Shown one piece after another: positions 23,383-31,799 of a stretch of 64,000 nt of DNA (positions are counted from its first letter, which is position 1; each line of letters begins with the position of its first letter). The translations under genes were made by a program, and so were the position numbers. The DNA lies in the NCBI GenBank assembly GCA_937949995.1, contig CALFEO010000033.1, positions 31,482 to 95,481 of the forward strand, written 5' to 3'. The notes under the pieces were generated by a model. It searched no databases, was not told the DNA's origin, and worked only from the letters and a program-made list of their open reading frames with translations. The DNA is from an uncultured bacterium. GTDB lineage: Bacteria; Patescibacteriota; Patescibacteriia; 2-12-FULL-60-25.

Positions 23383-24669
23383 ATGAAGATCACTGTTATC
23401 GGTACTGGTTACGTGGGCTTGGTGTCAGGAGCGTGCTTGGCTGAGCTTGGCCACGAGGTAACTTGCCTTGATGTGCAAAGTGAAAAAATCCAAGCACTTA
23501 ATCAAGGCATCCTGCCAATTTACGAACCCGGATTGGATGAAATGGTTAATCGCAACGCTTTGGCGGGCCGGCTTATGTTTACCGATTCTTATGCCAAAGC
23601 CATACCGCGAGCCGAGTTGATCTCCATCGCGGTCGGAACGCCGTCCGCTGTCGACGGATCGGTCGATCTGAGTTATGTGGAATCCGCCGCCGGAGAAATC
23701 GCCAAACATTTATCCGGTTACGTTGTTATTGCCGATAAAAGCACGGTTCCGGTCGGTACCGCCGAAAAAGTCGAATCCATTATTCGCGAAATATCGGGCA
23801 TTGACATCGATGTTGTTTCCAATCCCGAATTTTTGCGCGAAGGCCATGCGGTTTTCGATTTTTTGCACCCCGCCCGCATAGTCATCGGTTCAGCTTCATC
23901 GCAAGCTTCGGAGCATATGTTGCGCGTTTACGAACACGTGGATTGTCCCAAGTTGGTCATGGACCGGCGTTCGGCTGAGCTTGCCAAATATGCGGCCAAT
24001 GCTTTTTTGGCAACCAAAATCAGTTTTATCAACGAAATGGCCATGCTCTCCGAAGCTCTTGGCGCCGACATATCCAATATCGCTTTGGGTATCGGCTCCG
24101 ATCCGCGCATCGGCAAAGATTTTTTGCGCCCCGGTCCGGGTTGGGGAGGAAGCTGTTTTCCAAAAGATGTCAGAGCGATCAAAAAAATGGGTGATGAGCA
24201 TAATCTGGAATTACCCGTAGTCAACGCAGCTTTTACCATGAACCGCAAAGCCGGAACTCGTTTGATGGACAAGCTGGAATCGCATTTGGGCGGATTGCGC
24301 GATAAAAATATCGCCGTGCTGGGCTTGGCCTTCAAGAGCAATACCGATGATACGCGCGAATCTCCGGCTGTTGATTTTATCCGACGTCTTATGGAAAGCG
24401 GAGCCAATATCCGCGTTCATGACCCGGTTGCCAAATTGGCATCTCACGATTTGAACGGATTGGAGCTCGAACATTTGGATTGTCCTTACGAAACCGCGCT
24501 CAAAGCTCATGCCGTCATCATCGCCACCGAGTGGGAACAATTTCGTGCTTTGGATCTTGAACGGCTCAAGCAATCGGCATCCGGCGCTGTAATTTTGGAT
24601 ACCCGTAATCTGCTCGAACCTGAACGTGTTCGCGCGCAGGGTTTTGTTTATTTATCAGTGGGAAGATAA
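23383..24669 (+). CDS. ugd: UDP-glucose 6-dehydrogenase
   Basis: 428 residues from MKITVIGTGYVG, an NAD-binding Rossmann start. The catalytic Cys258 lies in PGWGGSCFPKDVRA; the conserved NPEFLREG and LGLAFKSNTDDTRESP are present. It oxidises UDP-glucose to UDP-glucuronate for polysaccharide synthesis. The frame opens earlier at 23365, overlapping the leuS stop, but the Met at 23383 fits the family N-terminus. No sugar cluster surrounds it. Confidence 0.93.
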   Translation: MKITVIGTGYVGLVSGACLAELGHEVTCLDVQSEKIQALNQGILPIYEPGLDEMVNRNALAGRLMFTDSYAKAIPRAELISIAVGTPSAVDGSVDLSYVESAAGEIAKHLSGYVVIADKSTVPVGTAEKVESIIREISGIDIDVVSNPEFLREGHAVFDFLHPARIVIGSASSQASEHMLRVYEHVDCPKLVMDRRSAELAKYAANAFLATKISFINEMAMLSEALGADISNIALGIGSDPRIGKDFLRPGPGWGGSCFPKDVRAIKKMGDEHNLELPVVNAAFTMNRKAGTRLMDKLESHLGGLRDKNIAVLGLAFKSNTDDTRESPAVDFIRRLMESGANIRVHDPVAKLASHDLNGLELEHLDCPYETALKAHAVIIATEWEQFRALDLERLKQSASGAVILDTRNLLEPERVRAQGFVYLSVGR

Positions 24670-24673
24670 AACT

Positions 24674-25213
24674 ATGAGATTATTAATCGCTCGTCATGCG
24701 GATACCCAAAAAGACATGCATGATATTTCCATGGATGGCATGGTGGCCGATGCATTATCCGCAAAAGGCAACAAACAGGCGGAGGCCTTGGCCAAGCATT
24801 TGAGTTCGTTGCGCATCGATTACATTTACAGCAGTGATATTTTACGCGCCGTTGCCACCGCTTATGCGATTTCCGATGCCATGCCCGATGTTACGCTTAT
24901 GCTTACTAAAGATCTGCGTATCAAGTCTTCCGACGAAAGTGAAGCTGAATTTTTAGCTCGTGTGGGTAAATTTATTTGCGGTTTGGAATCAAAAACAAAA
25001 CACGGCGCCGTTTTGCTGATCGCTCATTCCGATGTCATTTCCGCTATCTTGGGATGTTTCGGAGCCGGATCCGGATCACAATTGGCACATGCCGGCATTT
25101 CGGAATTCATCTTGAAAAGTAACGGCAATCTCGCTTCTCTGTGCGCGGAGGGCGGTTGCGGTGCTTCCGTTGTGCGAATCAACGATACTTCTCATCTGCG
25201 AGGCATCGATTAA
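24674..25213 (+). CDS. Histidine phosphatase family protein
   Basis: 179 residues. The catalytic histidine motif is LLIARHADTQ (RHA rather than RHG), with the second histidine in LLIAHSDVISAIL and YSSDILRAVATA supplying the usual Arg. SixA/phosphoglycerate-mutase-like phosphatase of unknown substrate. Begins 4 bp after ugd on the same strand, so likely co-transcribed. Its end overlaps the convergent YibE/F gene by 4 bp. Confidence 0.85.
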   Translation: MRLLIARHADTQKDMHDISMDGMVADALSAKGNKQAEALAKHLSSLRIDYIYSSDILRAVATAYAISDAMPDVTLMLTKDLRIKSSDESEAEFLARVGKFICGLESKTKHGAVLLIAHSDVISAILGCFGAGSGSQLAHAGISEFILKSNGNLASLCAEGGCGASVVRINDTSHLRGID

Positions 25214-26406
25214 GATTGTTTTTCTCGGTAAAATTTCGCGGCTAAATAGGTGGCCAACGGCATGGCCAAGGCTATGCCCAAACTGCCGACCAATGTGCGC
25301 ACAATTTCTCCGGCAACCAGCTCGTTATTGATCACTTGCCCGAAAGTCAAAAACGGCGGTTCTTTAACGCTGAATAAAATCAACAAAGGCAATGAGGCGC
25401 CGGCATAAGCCAAAAACAAAGTGTTCACCATGGCTCCGATATGCGCATTGCCAACATCAAGCGCCAATTTGAATGTGCGCGATGCCGGTAACTTGGGGTT
25501 GGCTTTTTTGATTTGCTCCACAGCCTCAATTTGTCCAACCACGATATCATCCAATACGCCCAAAGCGCCGATAAGTATTCCCGCCAATAACAACCCCTTA
25601 AAATCAATCGCTTGTTTGCCAATATTGATTAAAAACATCGCTTCATCTCCGGCCATTCCGGTTAATCTGGTGAGCCAAGTGAATAGCCACGAAAACAACG
25701 CTATTACCACCATCGAGAGTGCCAAGCTGACAACCGCGATATGACTTTTATTGTTCCATCCGTCGGTTATGTAAATCAATAAAATAAAAATCAACACGCA
25801 AGTCGCAATTCCCACCGCCAAAGGATTCCATCCCGCCAAGATCAAGGGTATTGTTCCTTTCAGTATGATAAAAAAACTCAAAATCAAAGCCGCGATCGAT
25901 CGCAGTCCGCGCGCTCTGCCTACAATCGCAATCGCCAAAACAAACAATAAAGATAAAATCAATAACGGCCATCTTCTCACAAAGTCAACTATATAAACCG
26001 TTTCCTTTCCATTAATATCAACCTGCTTGCTCGCCAAAACTTTATCGCCTTTTCTGTATGTATTGGATCCCACGGCTATTACATCCGAAATACCGTAAAA
26101 AATATATTCTTTATTTTTCCATTCATCCTTCAATCCAACCAGTTTTACATTTTGTTGCATTATTTTTGCTCCATTCGGCCCGTCAACCTCTTTTTGCTCG
26201 ACTATCTCAACCACTTTCGCCTCAAACAAAGCATCGCTCGTCGCTTGCTGTGTCGGAATTTCAGTTTCCAACCCTTCGCTCATGATATTTGCCGTTGTCG
26301 TTGCGAAAATTTCCGCTGTTGTTGTTTGAGCGAAACTTGTCTGCGTCCAAAATATTCCAACAACCAAGCATGTCAGCACTGTCATCATTTGCAGTCTTCG
26401 TTTCAT
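25210..26406 (-). CDS. YibE/F family membrane protein
   Basis: 398 residues. Signal peptide (about 1-26), an extracytoplasmic beta domain with VVEIVEQKEVDGPNGAK and KGDKVLASKQVDING, then about eight helices with the family's LLILSLLFVLAIAIVGRARGLRS and GILIGALGVLDDIVVGQIEAVEQIKKANP. The function of the family is unknown; transport is presumed. Confidence 0.88.
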   Translation of the reverse strand: MKRRLQMMTVLTCLVVGIFWTQTSFAQTTTAEIFATTTANIMSEGLETEIPTQQATSDALFEAKVVEIVEQKEVDGPNGAKIMQQNVKLVGLKDEWKNKEYIFYGISDVIAVGSNTYRKGDKVLASKQVDINGKETVYIVDFVRRWPLLILSLLFVLAIAIVGRARGLRSIAALILSFFIILKGTIPLILAGWNPLAVGIATCVLIFILLIYITDGWNNKSHIAVVSLALSMVVIALFSWLFTWLTRLTGMAGDEAMFLINIGKQAIDFKGLLLAGILIGALGVLDDIVVGQIEAVEQIKKANPKLPASRTFKLALDVGNAHIGAMVNTLFLAYAGASLPLLILFSVKEPPFLTFGQVINNELVAGEIVRTLVGSLGIALAMPLATYLAAKFYREKQS

Positions 26407-26519
26407 ATTTATATATCCTATCGTATAACCATGATTTTTGCCAGATAATCGGGTTTGCCAAAATTACGAAGAGATACTACAGTATCACTCAAGCTAAAAA
26501 ATAAAATAATCATTTTTCT

Positions 26520-27461
26520 ATGGATAATAACCAAACGATCACCGCCGACATAGGCATTATCGGCGCCGGCCCGGCTGGATACTCGGCCGCCGTTTATTCC
26601 GCGCGAGCCGGCTACAGCGTCGCTCTTTGGCTCGGCCCCGAACCGGGCGGTCAGCTCACCACAACCAACGAAGTCGAAAATTTTATCGGTTTTCCGGAGG
26701 GCATCAAAGGCCCCGAGCTTATGCAGCGCTCCAAAGAACAAGCGGCACGTTTTGGTACGCAATTATTGGAAGGCAAAGTCACCAAAATCGAACCGGTTGA
26801 CGGAGAATTTATTTTGCACGGCGAAAAAACCTCGGGCCGCGTCAAATCCGTTATCATCGCTACCGGCGCTGTAGCCAAGTGGCTGGGCATCGAGTCCGAA
26901 GAAAAGTTTAAAGGCAGGGGAGTCTCGGGTTGCGCCACTTGCGACGGTTTCTTTTTTCGCGATAAAAACGTTGCCGTGGTCGGCGCCGGAGATGTGGCTA
27001 TGGAAGACGCGCAAACTTTGGCCAAATACGCCGCCTCGGTCACCATCCTGGTTCGTAAAGGCGAAGAAGATATTAAAGCCAGCAAAATAATGTACGAGCG
27101 CGCCAAGGCCAATCCCAAAGTGAAATTTGTATTCAATACCGAAATCCAAGAGTTCATCGGTGACACCAAGTTGGAAAAAATCCTTGTTAAAAACAATGTC
27201 TCGGGTGAAACATCCGAAATGCCCATAGACGGTGTATTCATTGCCATCGGCCATCGCCCCAACACCGATTTCTGCCGTGATTTAATCACCTGTGATCGCG
27301 AGGGCTATATCGTCACCGAAGGAGTCAAAACCAATATCGAAGGCATCTTTGCGGCCGGCGACGTTATGGATCGCGTCTACCGCCAAGCCATCACTTCCGC
27401 GGGCACGGGCTGTATGGCCTCGCTGGACGCCAACCATTATTTGGAGGGAAAAGCACACTAA
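26520..27461 (+). CDS. trxB: Thioredoxin-disulfide reductase
   Basis: 313 residues. FAD-binding GIIGAGPAGYSAAVY at the N-terminus, redox pair Cys138/Cys141 in GCATCDGFFF, NADPH domain GAGDVAMEDA with basic residues nearby (VRKGE), and the closing GIFAAGDVMD. Transfers electrons from NADPH via FAD to thioredoxin. The CcdA-like fusion at 18741 is a possible downstream user. Monocistronic by position. Confidence 0.95.
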   Translation: MDNNQTITADIGIIGAGPAGYSAAVYSARAGYSVALWLGPEPGGQLTTTNEVENFIGFPEGIKGPELMQRSKEQAARFGTQLLEGKVTKIEPVDGEFILHGEKTSGRVKSVIIATGAVAKWLGIESEEKFKGRGVSGCATCDGFFFRDKNVAVVGAGDVAMEDAQTLAKYAASVTILVRKGEEDIKASKIMYERAKANPKVKFVFNTEIQEFIGDTKLEKILVKNNVSGETSEMPIDGVFIAIGHRPNTDFCRDLITCDREGYIVTEGVKTNIEGIFAAGDVMDRVYRQAITSAGTGCMASLDANHYLEGKAH

Positions 27462-27644
27462 AGCGAGCGATTTGGATTTCGATACAAAATCAGAGCCGAT
27501 AAGCTCTGATTTTATCTAATTATTTGAAATAATCTTATCGCAAACCCCAAGTGCCCTCCAATGGCATATCAGTTTAAATCCCGGTAATCCCGTCTTAGGC
27601 CACGAGCACAGTCGAGCATTTAATCCCTGGCACAATCACGGTAC

Positions 27645-28073
27645 TTATTCAAACATCTCTCTTAATCTTCGCAATCCTTTTTTTGCGTCATTATCCAGCA
27701 CCGCTCCAACCGCGTATTGAACCAGTTTTTTCTTGGCGTCGTAAACCGGAGTGATATCAAGCAGGGCGTTAAAATCTTTATGCGCTATACAGAGTTTGTA
27801 TATTTTTCTGTTGATTGGCACGCCTCTGTATACTTGCAATAAATCTTTTAAAAACTTTTTATTCTCTTGTTCATCTATCATCATATCAAGCGGCTTTACG
27901 CTTTGGCATTTGTTTTTTCTTTTTCTGATCAAATCGCAGAATGAATTGTTTGCGTATAAAATGCTTCCGGCTTCATCCAAAATAAAAATCGGCGTCGGCA
28001 TTTCATCAAACCAATCCGATGGAAAACATGTTGCGTGATTTTTTTTCGGAATTCTTTTTGTATTCATAGTCAA
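27645..28073 (-). CDS. Stand-alone PAS domain protein
   Basis: 142 residues, almost all a PAS fold: DEMPTPIFILDEAGSILYANNSFCDLIRKRKN at the start, a middle helix and ALLDITPVYDAKKKLVQYAVGAVLD at the end. No output domain is present, so it probably acts by partner binding. Ligand unknown. It is divergent from the YiiX-like genes with a gap of 24 bp. Confidence 0.75.
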   Translation of the reverse strand: MTMNTKRIPKKNHATCFPSDWFDEMPTPIFILDEAGSILYANNSFCDLIRKRKNKCQSVKPLDMMIDEQENKKFLKDLLQVYRGVPINRKIYKLCIAHKDFNALLDITPVYDAKKKLVQYAVGAVLDNDAKKGLRRLREMFE

Positions 28074-28097
28074 AATATTGTATCATATAAGCCAATT

Positions 28098-28766
28098 ATG
28101 AGCATTAAACAGAGGGGCAATAAATCACCGCGCGGGCGCACCAATTTAACCGAGCTGGAAAAACTCAACGGGCCTTTGCCGGCTCTGGATGTGGCCGATA
28201 TCATACTCATCCGTCACAAAAAAGGCTTGATGCGCCGTCTGCTCCGTAAAGTAACCGGCTCATATTGGGATCACGCGGGCTTGATAATCTTTCCACGTGA
28301 TTTTTCCAAAGGCTATTCCAATGATATTTTAATCGAGGCCATCCAAAACGGATTAAACAGTTCTTTAAGGCGCGGGGTCGAAATCCACCGCCTCGATAAA
28401 TATCTTGATGATCCGAAAAAATACGATGTCGGCATCAAGCGCATATCATGGCTTAACGAAAGCCTCAAAACCAGAGTCCGCTCTTACATGCTTTTAAACG
28501 TTGATACTCCTTACTACCCTTTGGCCACCACCAAATTTTTATTGGCTTTGTTTTTTCAAACTTATCGTAAAAATTTGTTGCGTCGTCAGCGCTATTCATG
28601 CAGCGGTTTGGTGCAAAAATCTTTTTACGAGGCAACGGATTGGAAGGATCGTGCCGATATAATCTTTAAAGGCCCCGGTTACACGCCCATCGAAATTCAA
28701 GAAACAACTTCTCCGGCCGATATCGCCAAAAGCGATGCCTGTGAATGGATTTGGAATAAGCATTGA
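28098..28766 (+). CDS. YiiX-like permuted papain-fold amidase (1)
   Basis: 222 residues. The family motifs are DVADIILIRHKKG, then SYWDHAGLII with the catalytic His, DTPYYP, and RYSCSGLVQKSFYEA with the catalytic Cys. These permuted NlpC/P60-like enzymes cleave peptides, acyl or amide bonds; the substrate here is unknown. No signal peptide is seen. The Met at 28098 is used because earlier codons overlap the divergent PAS gene. A paralogue follows directly. Confidence 0.8.
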   Translation: MSIKQRGNKSPRGRTNLTELEKLNGPLPALDVADIILIRHKKGLMRRLLRKVTGSYWDHAGLIIFPRDFSKGYSNDILIEAIQNGLNSSLRRGVEIHRLDKYLDDPKKYDVGIKRISWLNESLKTRVRSYMLLNVDTPYYPLATTKFLLALFFQTYRKNLLRRQRYSCSGLVQKSFYEATDWKDRADIIFKGPGYTPIEIQETTSPADIAKSDACEWIWNKH

Positions 28767-28768
28767 TT

Positions 28769-29407
28769 ATGGCCTCTGCGCTTTACGGATCCATCAAGCA
28801 AACTCTTCCCGATTTGCGCATCGGCGACATTCTTTTGATTCATACCAAAGGCATTGTTATTCCTCGGCTGGTCCGCCGATCCACAGCTTCATACTGGAGC
28901 CATGTGGCTTTGGTTTTTGATATCATTCCCAACAATACCGATTATCCGGATATATTGATTATCGAAGCCGGTTTAAAAGGAATCGAGATCCACCGCATTG
29001 AAAACTACATACGCTATCCCGATAAATACGACGTCGGCTTTAAACGCATACCCATCCTCACGGCCGAAGAACGCGATCGCTTCCGCGGATTTTTTCTGGA
29101 TGCGGTTGATACCCCTTATGATTTTTCGCGTTTATTTTCGTATTTCACCAAATCCAGCGTTAATTTTTTATTCGGCCGGTCTATTGTCAATTGGATTACC
29201 AAACGAGTCATCAATCTCGACCAATTCATCTGCACTTCATTCGCCCAACGCGCCTTCTACTTGGCCGTCTCCAAAGAAAAACGCGAAAAAGTCTTAATGC
29301 GCAAAAAAAGTAAACATTTGAACTTTTTATTTCAAATGGAAGAAATCACACCCAAAGACTACGCTTTAAGCGAAAACTCCATCTGGCTCCACAATCCCCG
29401 CCGGTAA
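28769..29407 (+). CDS. YiiX-like permuted papain-fold amidase (2)
   Basis: 212 residues, paralogous to the gene upstream: DLRIGDILLIHTKG, SYWSHVALVFD (His), DTPYDFSRLF, FICTSFAQRAFYLA (Cys). Starts at the first ATG 2 bp after the previous stop, so the pair is translationally coupled. Divergence between the copies outside the motifs suggests different substrates or a heterodimer. Confidence 0.8.
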   Translation: MASALYGSIKQTLPDLRIGDILLIHTKGIVIPRLVRRSTASYWSHVALVFDIIPNNTDYPDILIIEAGLKGIEIHRIENYIRYPDKYDVGFKRIPILTAEERDRFRGFFLDAVDTPYDFSRLFSYFTKSSVNFLFGRSIVNWITKRVINLDQFICTSFAQRAFYLAVSKEKREKVLMRKKSKHLNFLFQMEEITPKDYALSENSIWLHNPRR

Positions 29408-29723
29408 ACAGAACAGCGCTAATTAATGCCAAATGACTAATGCCTAATGCCAAATTATTGTATCGCTACGCTTTTTTATTTATATATATTTAAACCCGCA
29501 GGGTTACCGATATTTGGCATTCATCATTTGGCATTTGGCATTGCTGTAAATTTGGCATTCGTCATTTAGCATTTGGCATTGTCATAAGTTTGGCATTCGT
29601 AATTTGGCATTTGGAATTGTTTCTTTATTTATTATTTATTATTTATTTTTATTATTTCCCCGAGCCTCGCGAGGGGCGGGTTATCCCCTTGACTTTTATT
29701 AAAATTTCTGCGCCACAATATGC
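29408..29723. repeat. GCCAAAT palindromic element without ORF, plus AATAATTT words
   Basis: From 29424, left arm words ATGCCAAATGACTAATGCC, a CAAATTATTGTATCGCT segment shared (inverted) with the copy at 9770, TATTTATATATATT, CCCGCAGGG, then right arm TTTGGCATTCATCATTTGGC to about 29618. It is followed by TTTATTATTTATT words to 29660. No gene. The comEC start follows. Confidence 0.78.
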
Positions 29724-31205
29724 ATGAGAGAGGAGAGAATATTCGGTTTTATCGCCATCTGGAGCAAGCTTTTATATTTTGCCGGCTTTTTGCTTGGCGT
29801 GGCTATTCATTCCGCAACTCCATATTATAAATACACGGTTTCACTCTGGTTGATTTTATCTTTTTCATTGCTGATCATTTTTTTCTTGTTTCGCAAACGA
29901 TCCGTCCACACGGTCGTTTTTTTCTTGGCTGTTGTTTTGGGAATTTTCCGTTTCGATTTGTCGGTTCCGGTTTTGTTGTCCGGAAGTGTGGAATCCGCTT
30001 CAGCGACTGTACAAAATGTTTGGCCCGGTTCGTATGGCATAAATGCGCATGTAATGGTTGATCCGGGTGGAGTGTCGGCGGTTCCGATTAAACTGCAATT
30101 ATCTCTCAAAGATGCGATTCCCATCGGCTCCAAAATCGGTTTGCAATGCGTAATCAAAAACAATCAAAAATTCGCTGATGAATACGCGTATCAACAAACA
30201 ATGAGCTATTATTATATCGGTCAAAATTGCGCCAATGCCAAGGTTCAAATTATCGAATCAGCGCCTTTTTGGGATCTGCGCGATGCTTTTCGCCTTTGGC
30301 GCGATGGAGCCAAGCGCCGAATATCTTCGGCTTTGCCCGGAGACGAGGGTATATTAATCGCCGGAATATTATACGGTGAGCGCAATTTATCACCCTCTGC
30401 CAAGGATCTTTTTCGTCGCGCCGGCTTAACTCATATCATCGCCGTATCCGGTTCCAACTTTACTTTGATTGTTACCCTCGTATTCTCCATCTTGCTTGGC
30501 TTTGGTCTTTGGCGTCATCAAGCTTTTACCGTCACAACCGCGGTCATGATTCTATTTTTCGGTTTCGTGGGATTCTCCGCATCAGTCGCTCGCGCCGCCT
30601 TAATGGGTTGGATTTTGCTTTTATCCCGTCAGCTCGGCCGAAGCAACAATATCTGGTATCTTTGTCTTTTAGCCGCTTCCGCTCTTTGCCTCTATGACCC
30701 TTGGATGCTGGTTTATGACGCGGGATTCGCTTTATCATTTTTGGCGACTATCGGTCTAGTCTCATATGCCCCCATCTTTATGGAGCGAATGAGCTTCATC
30801 CCATCAGCCGGAGGTTTGCGCGAAGCCGCTGCCACAACTTTTGCCGCTACCTTGATGACAACGCCATACATTTCTTTGGTTTTTGACCGCGTATCACTCG
30901 CCGGCTTGTTCACCAACCTGATAGCCGTGCCTATTGTGCCTTGGGCTATGCTGTTTGGATTTATCTCCGCAACTCTGGGCGGAGCTTTAGCTTACGCAGA
31001 CCTTCCGGCTCTTGGTCTCAGTAAAGCAATTTTTCTATCAGCAAAAATCGCGGATATTTTTCCTTGGCTGGATATCCACATAGAGGATATGAATTTACCG
31101 CTTTGTCTGGGAATGTATGCATTGATTGCTCGTTTATGGTTTTTGTTGCGCAAAAAAAATGACTTATACACAAAACAATCCATATATTGTAATCCACCCA
31201 CCTGA
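29724..31205 (+). CDS. comEC: ComEC/Rec2-family DNA uptake channel
   Basis: 493 residues. Hydrophobic N-terminal helices, a short DUF4131-like beta region (about 90-170), then the competence domain: LPGDEGILIAGILYGERNLSPSAKDLFRRAGLTHIIAVSGSNFTLI and further helices. Typical members continue with a metallo-beta-lactamase domain; this one stops after the channel part, as several short forms do. Role: passage of single-stranded DNA across the inner membrane. Natural uptake would suit an organism that lacks nucleotide synthesis. Confidence 0.9.
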   Translation: MREERIFGFIAIWSKLLYFAGFLLGVAIHSATPYYKYTVSLWLILSFSLLIIFFLFRKRSVHTVVFFLAVVLGIFRFDLSVPVLLSGSVESASATVQNVWPGSYGINAHVMVDPGGVSAVPIKLQLSLKDAIPIGSKIGLQCVIKNNQKFADEYAYQQTMSYYYIGQNCANAKVQIIESAPFWDLRDAFRLWRDGAKRRISSALPGDEGILIAGILYGERNLSPSAKDLFRRAGLTHIIAVSGSNFTLIVTLVFSILLGFGLWRHQAFTVTTAVMILFFGFVGFSASVARAALMGWILLLSRQLGRSNNIWYLCLLAASALCLYDPWMLVYDAGFALSFLATIGLVSYAPIFMERMSFIPSAGGLREAAATTFAATLMTTPYISLVFDRVSLAGLFTNLIAVPIVPWAMLFGFISATLGGALAYADLPALGLSKAIFLSAKIADIFPWLDIHIEDMNLPLCLGMYALIARLWFLLRKKNDLYTKQSIYCNPPT

Positions 31206-31799
31206 CAAACCCGCATTTGTCACAACTCTTTAACAATCATTAATCACTCAAAACTCGAAATTTATTATTTATTATTTATAATTTATTATTTGACGCCAGT
31301 CTTTGTCATCTGTCAGCTATCACTTGAATTGACCTGAATGCAAATAATACCGACACTGTAAGTAAGGCTTTCACGGCCCAACGCACCTAAACAAATGCGA
31401 GTGCAGGCATAACAACTCCGCAAATATATCAAACTGCGAATCAGGCTGTCCCAAGGAAGTCACGGGCCTTGGATGCGGCCGCGATCCGGTACGGCTACTG
31501 GATCGAAGTCGATTCGCCTCGCCATGAGGAGATGGCGCAGAAAAGATTTCGTATTAAGCCTGTTGGAGTTTTACATACTTTTGCTTCATATCGGTTTCCA
31601 TTTCGTCGCAAGAAGCCCTTTCTTTATCAGGCATCTTGCTTGGCAAAATCCCGCCGCAAATTGGCCAAGGATCAAGCGCGAACCAAAAACCGTTGTTTCA
31701 CGGCATATGCCGAATGCCAAAAGTTATGCCTGCACTTCATTTAGCCAATGGTCTCTCTCACATCCATCGAAACTAGTGGCGGTGGATGAGGAGAGAAAC
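31206..31799 (+). other. Long leader of the M23 lipoprotein gene
   Basis: 594 bp without a convincing gene. It starts with AATTTATTATTTATT-type repeat words (31260-31290); then GC-richer sequence up to the RBS. The frame from 31473 is open and continuous with the lipoprotein, but it has neither domain features nor a good RBS, so I treat it as leader. A hairpin lies over the RBS at 31744-31796. Confidence 0.55.
31744..31796 (+). promoter_or_regulatory. Hairpin sequestering the M23 lipoprotein RBS
   Basis: GGTCTCTCTCACATCCATCG on the 5' side can pair with CGGTGGATGAGGAGAG on the 3' side, which contains the GAGGAG ribosome-binding site 4-10 bp before the start codon. Same logic as the hairpin before the DGR variable protein. 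Confidence 0.5.

Noticed and set aside
28763..28768. Start of the second YiiX-like gene at a TTG overlapping the previous stop
   Set aside because: An ATG two bases after the stop gives the same protein minus two residues and is the better start.
31473..31799. N-terminal extension of the M23 lipoprotein
   Set aside because: No domain features or RBS, and it would bury the lipoprotein signal; a strong RBS precedes the Met at 31800.
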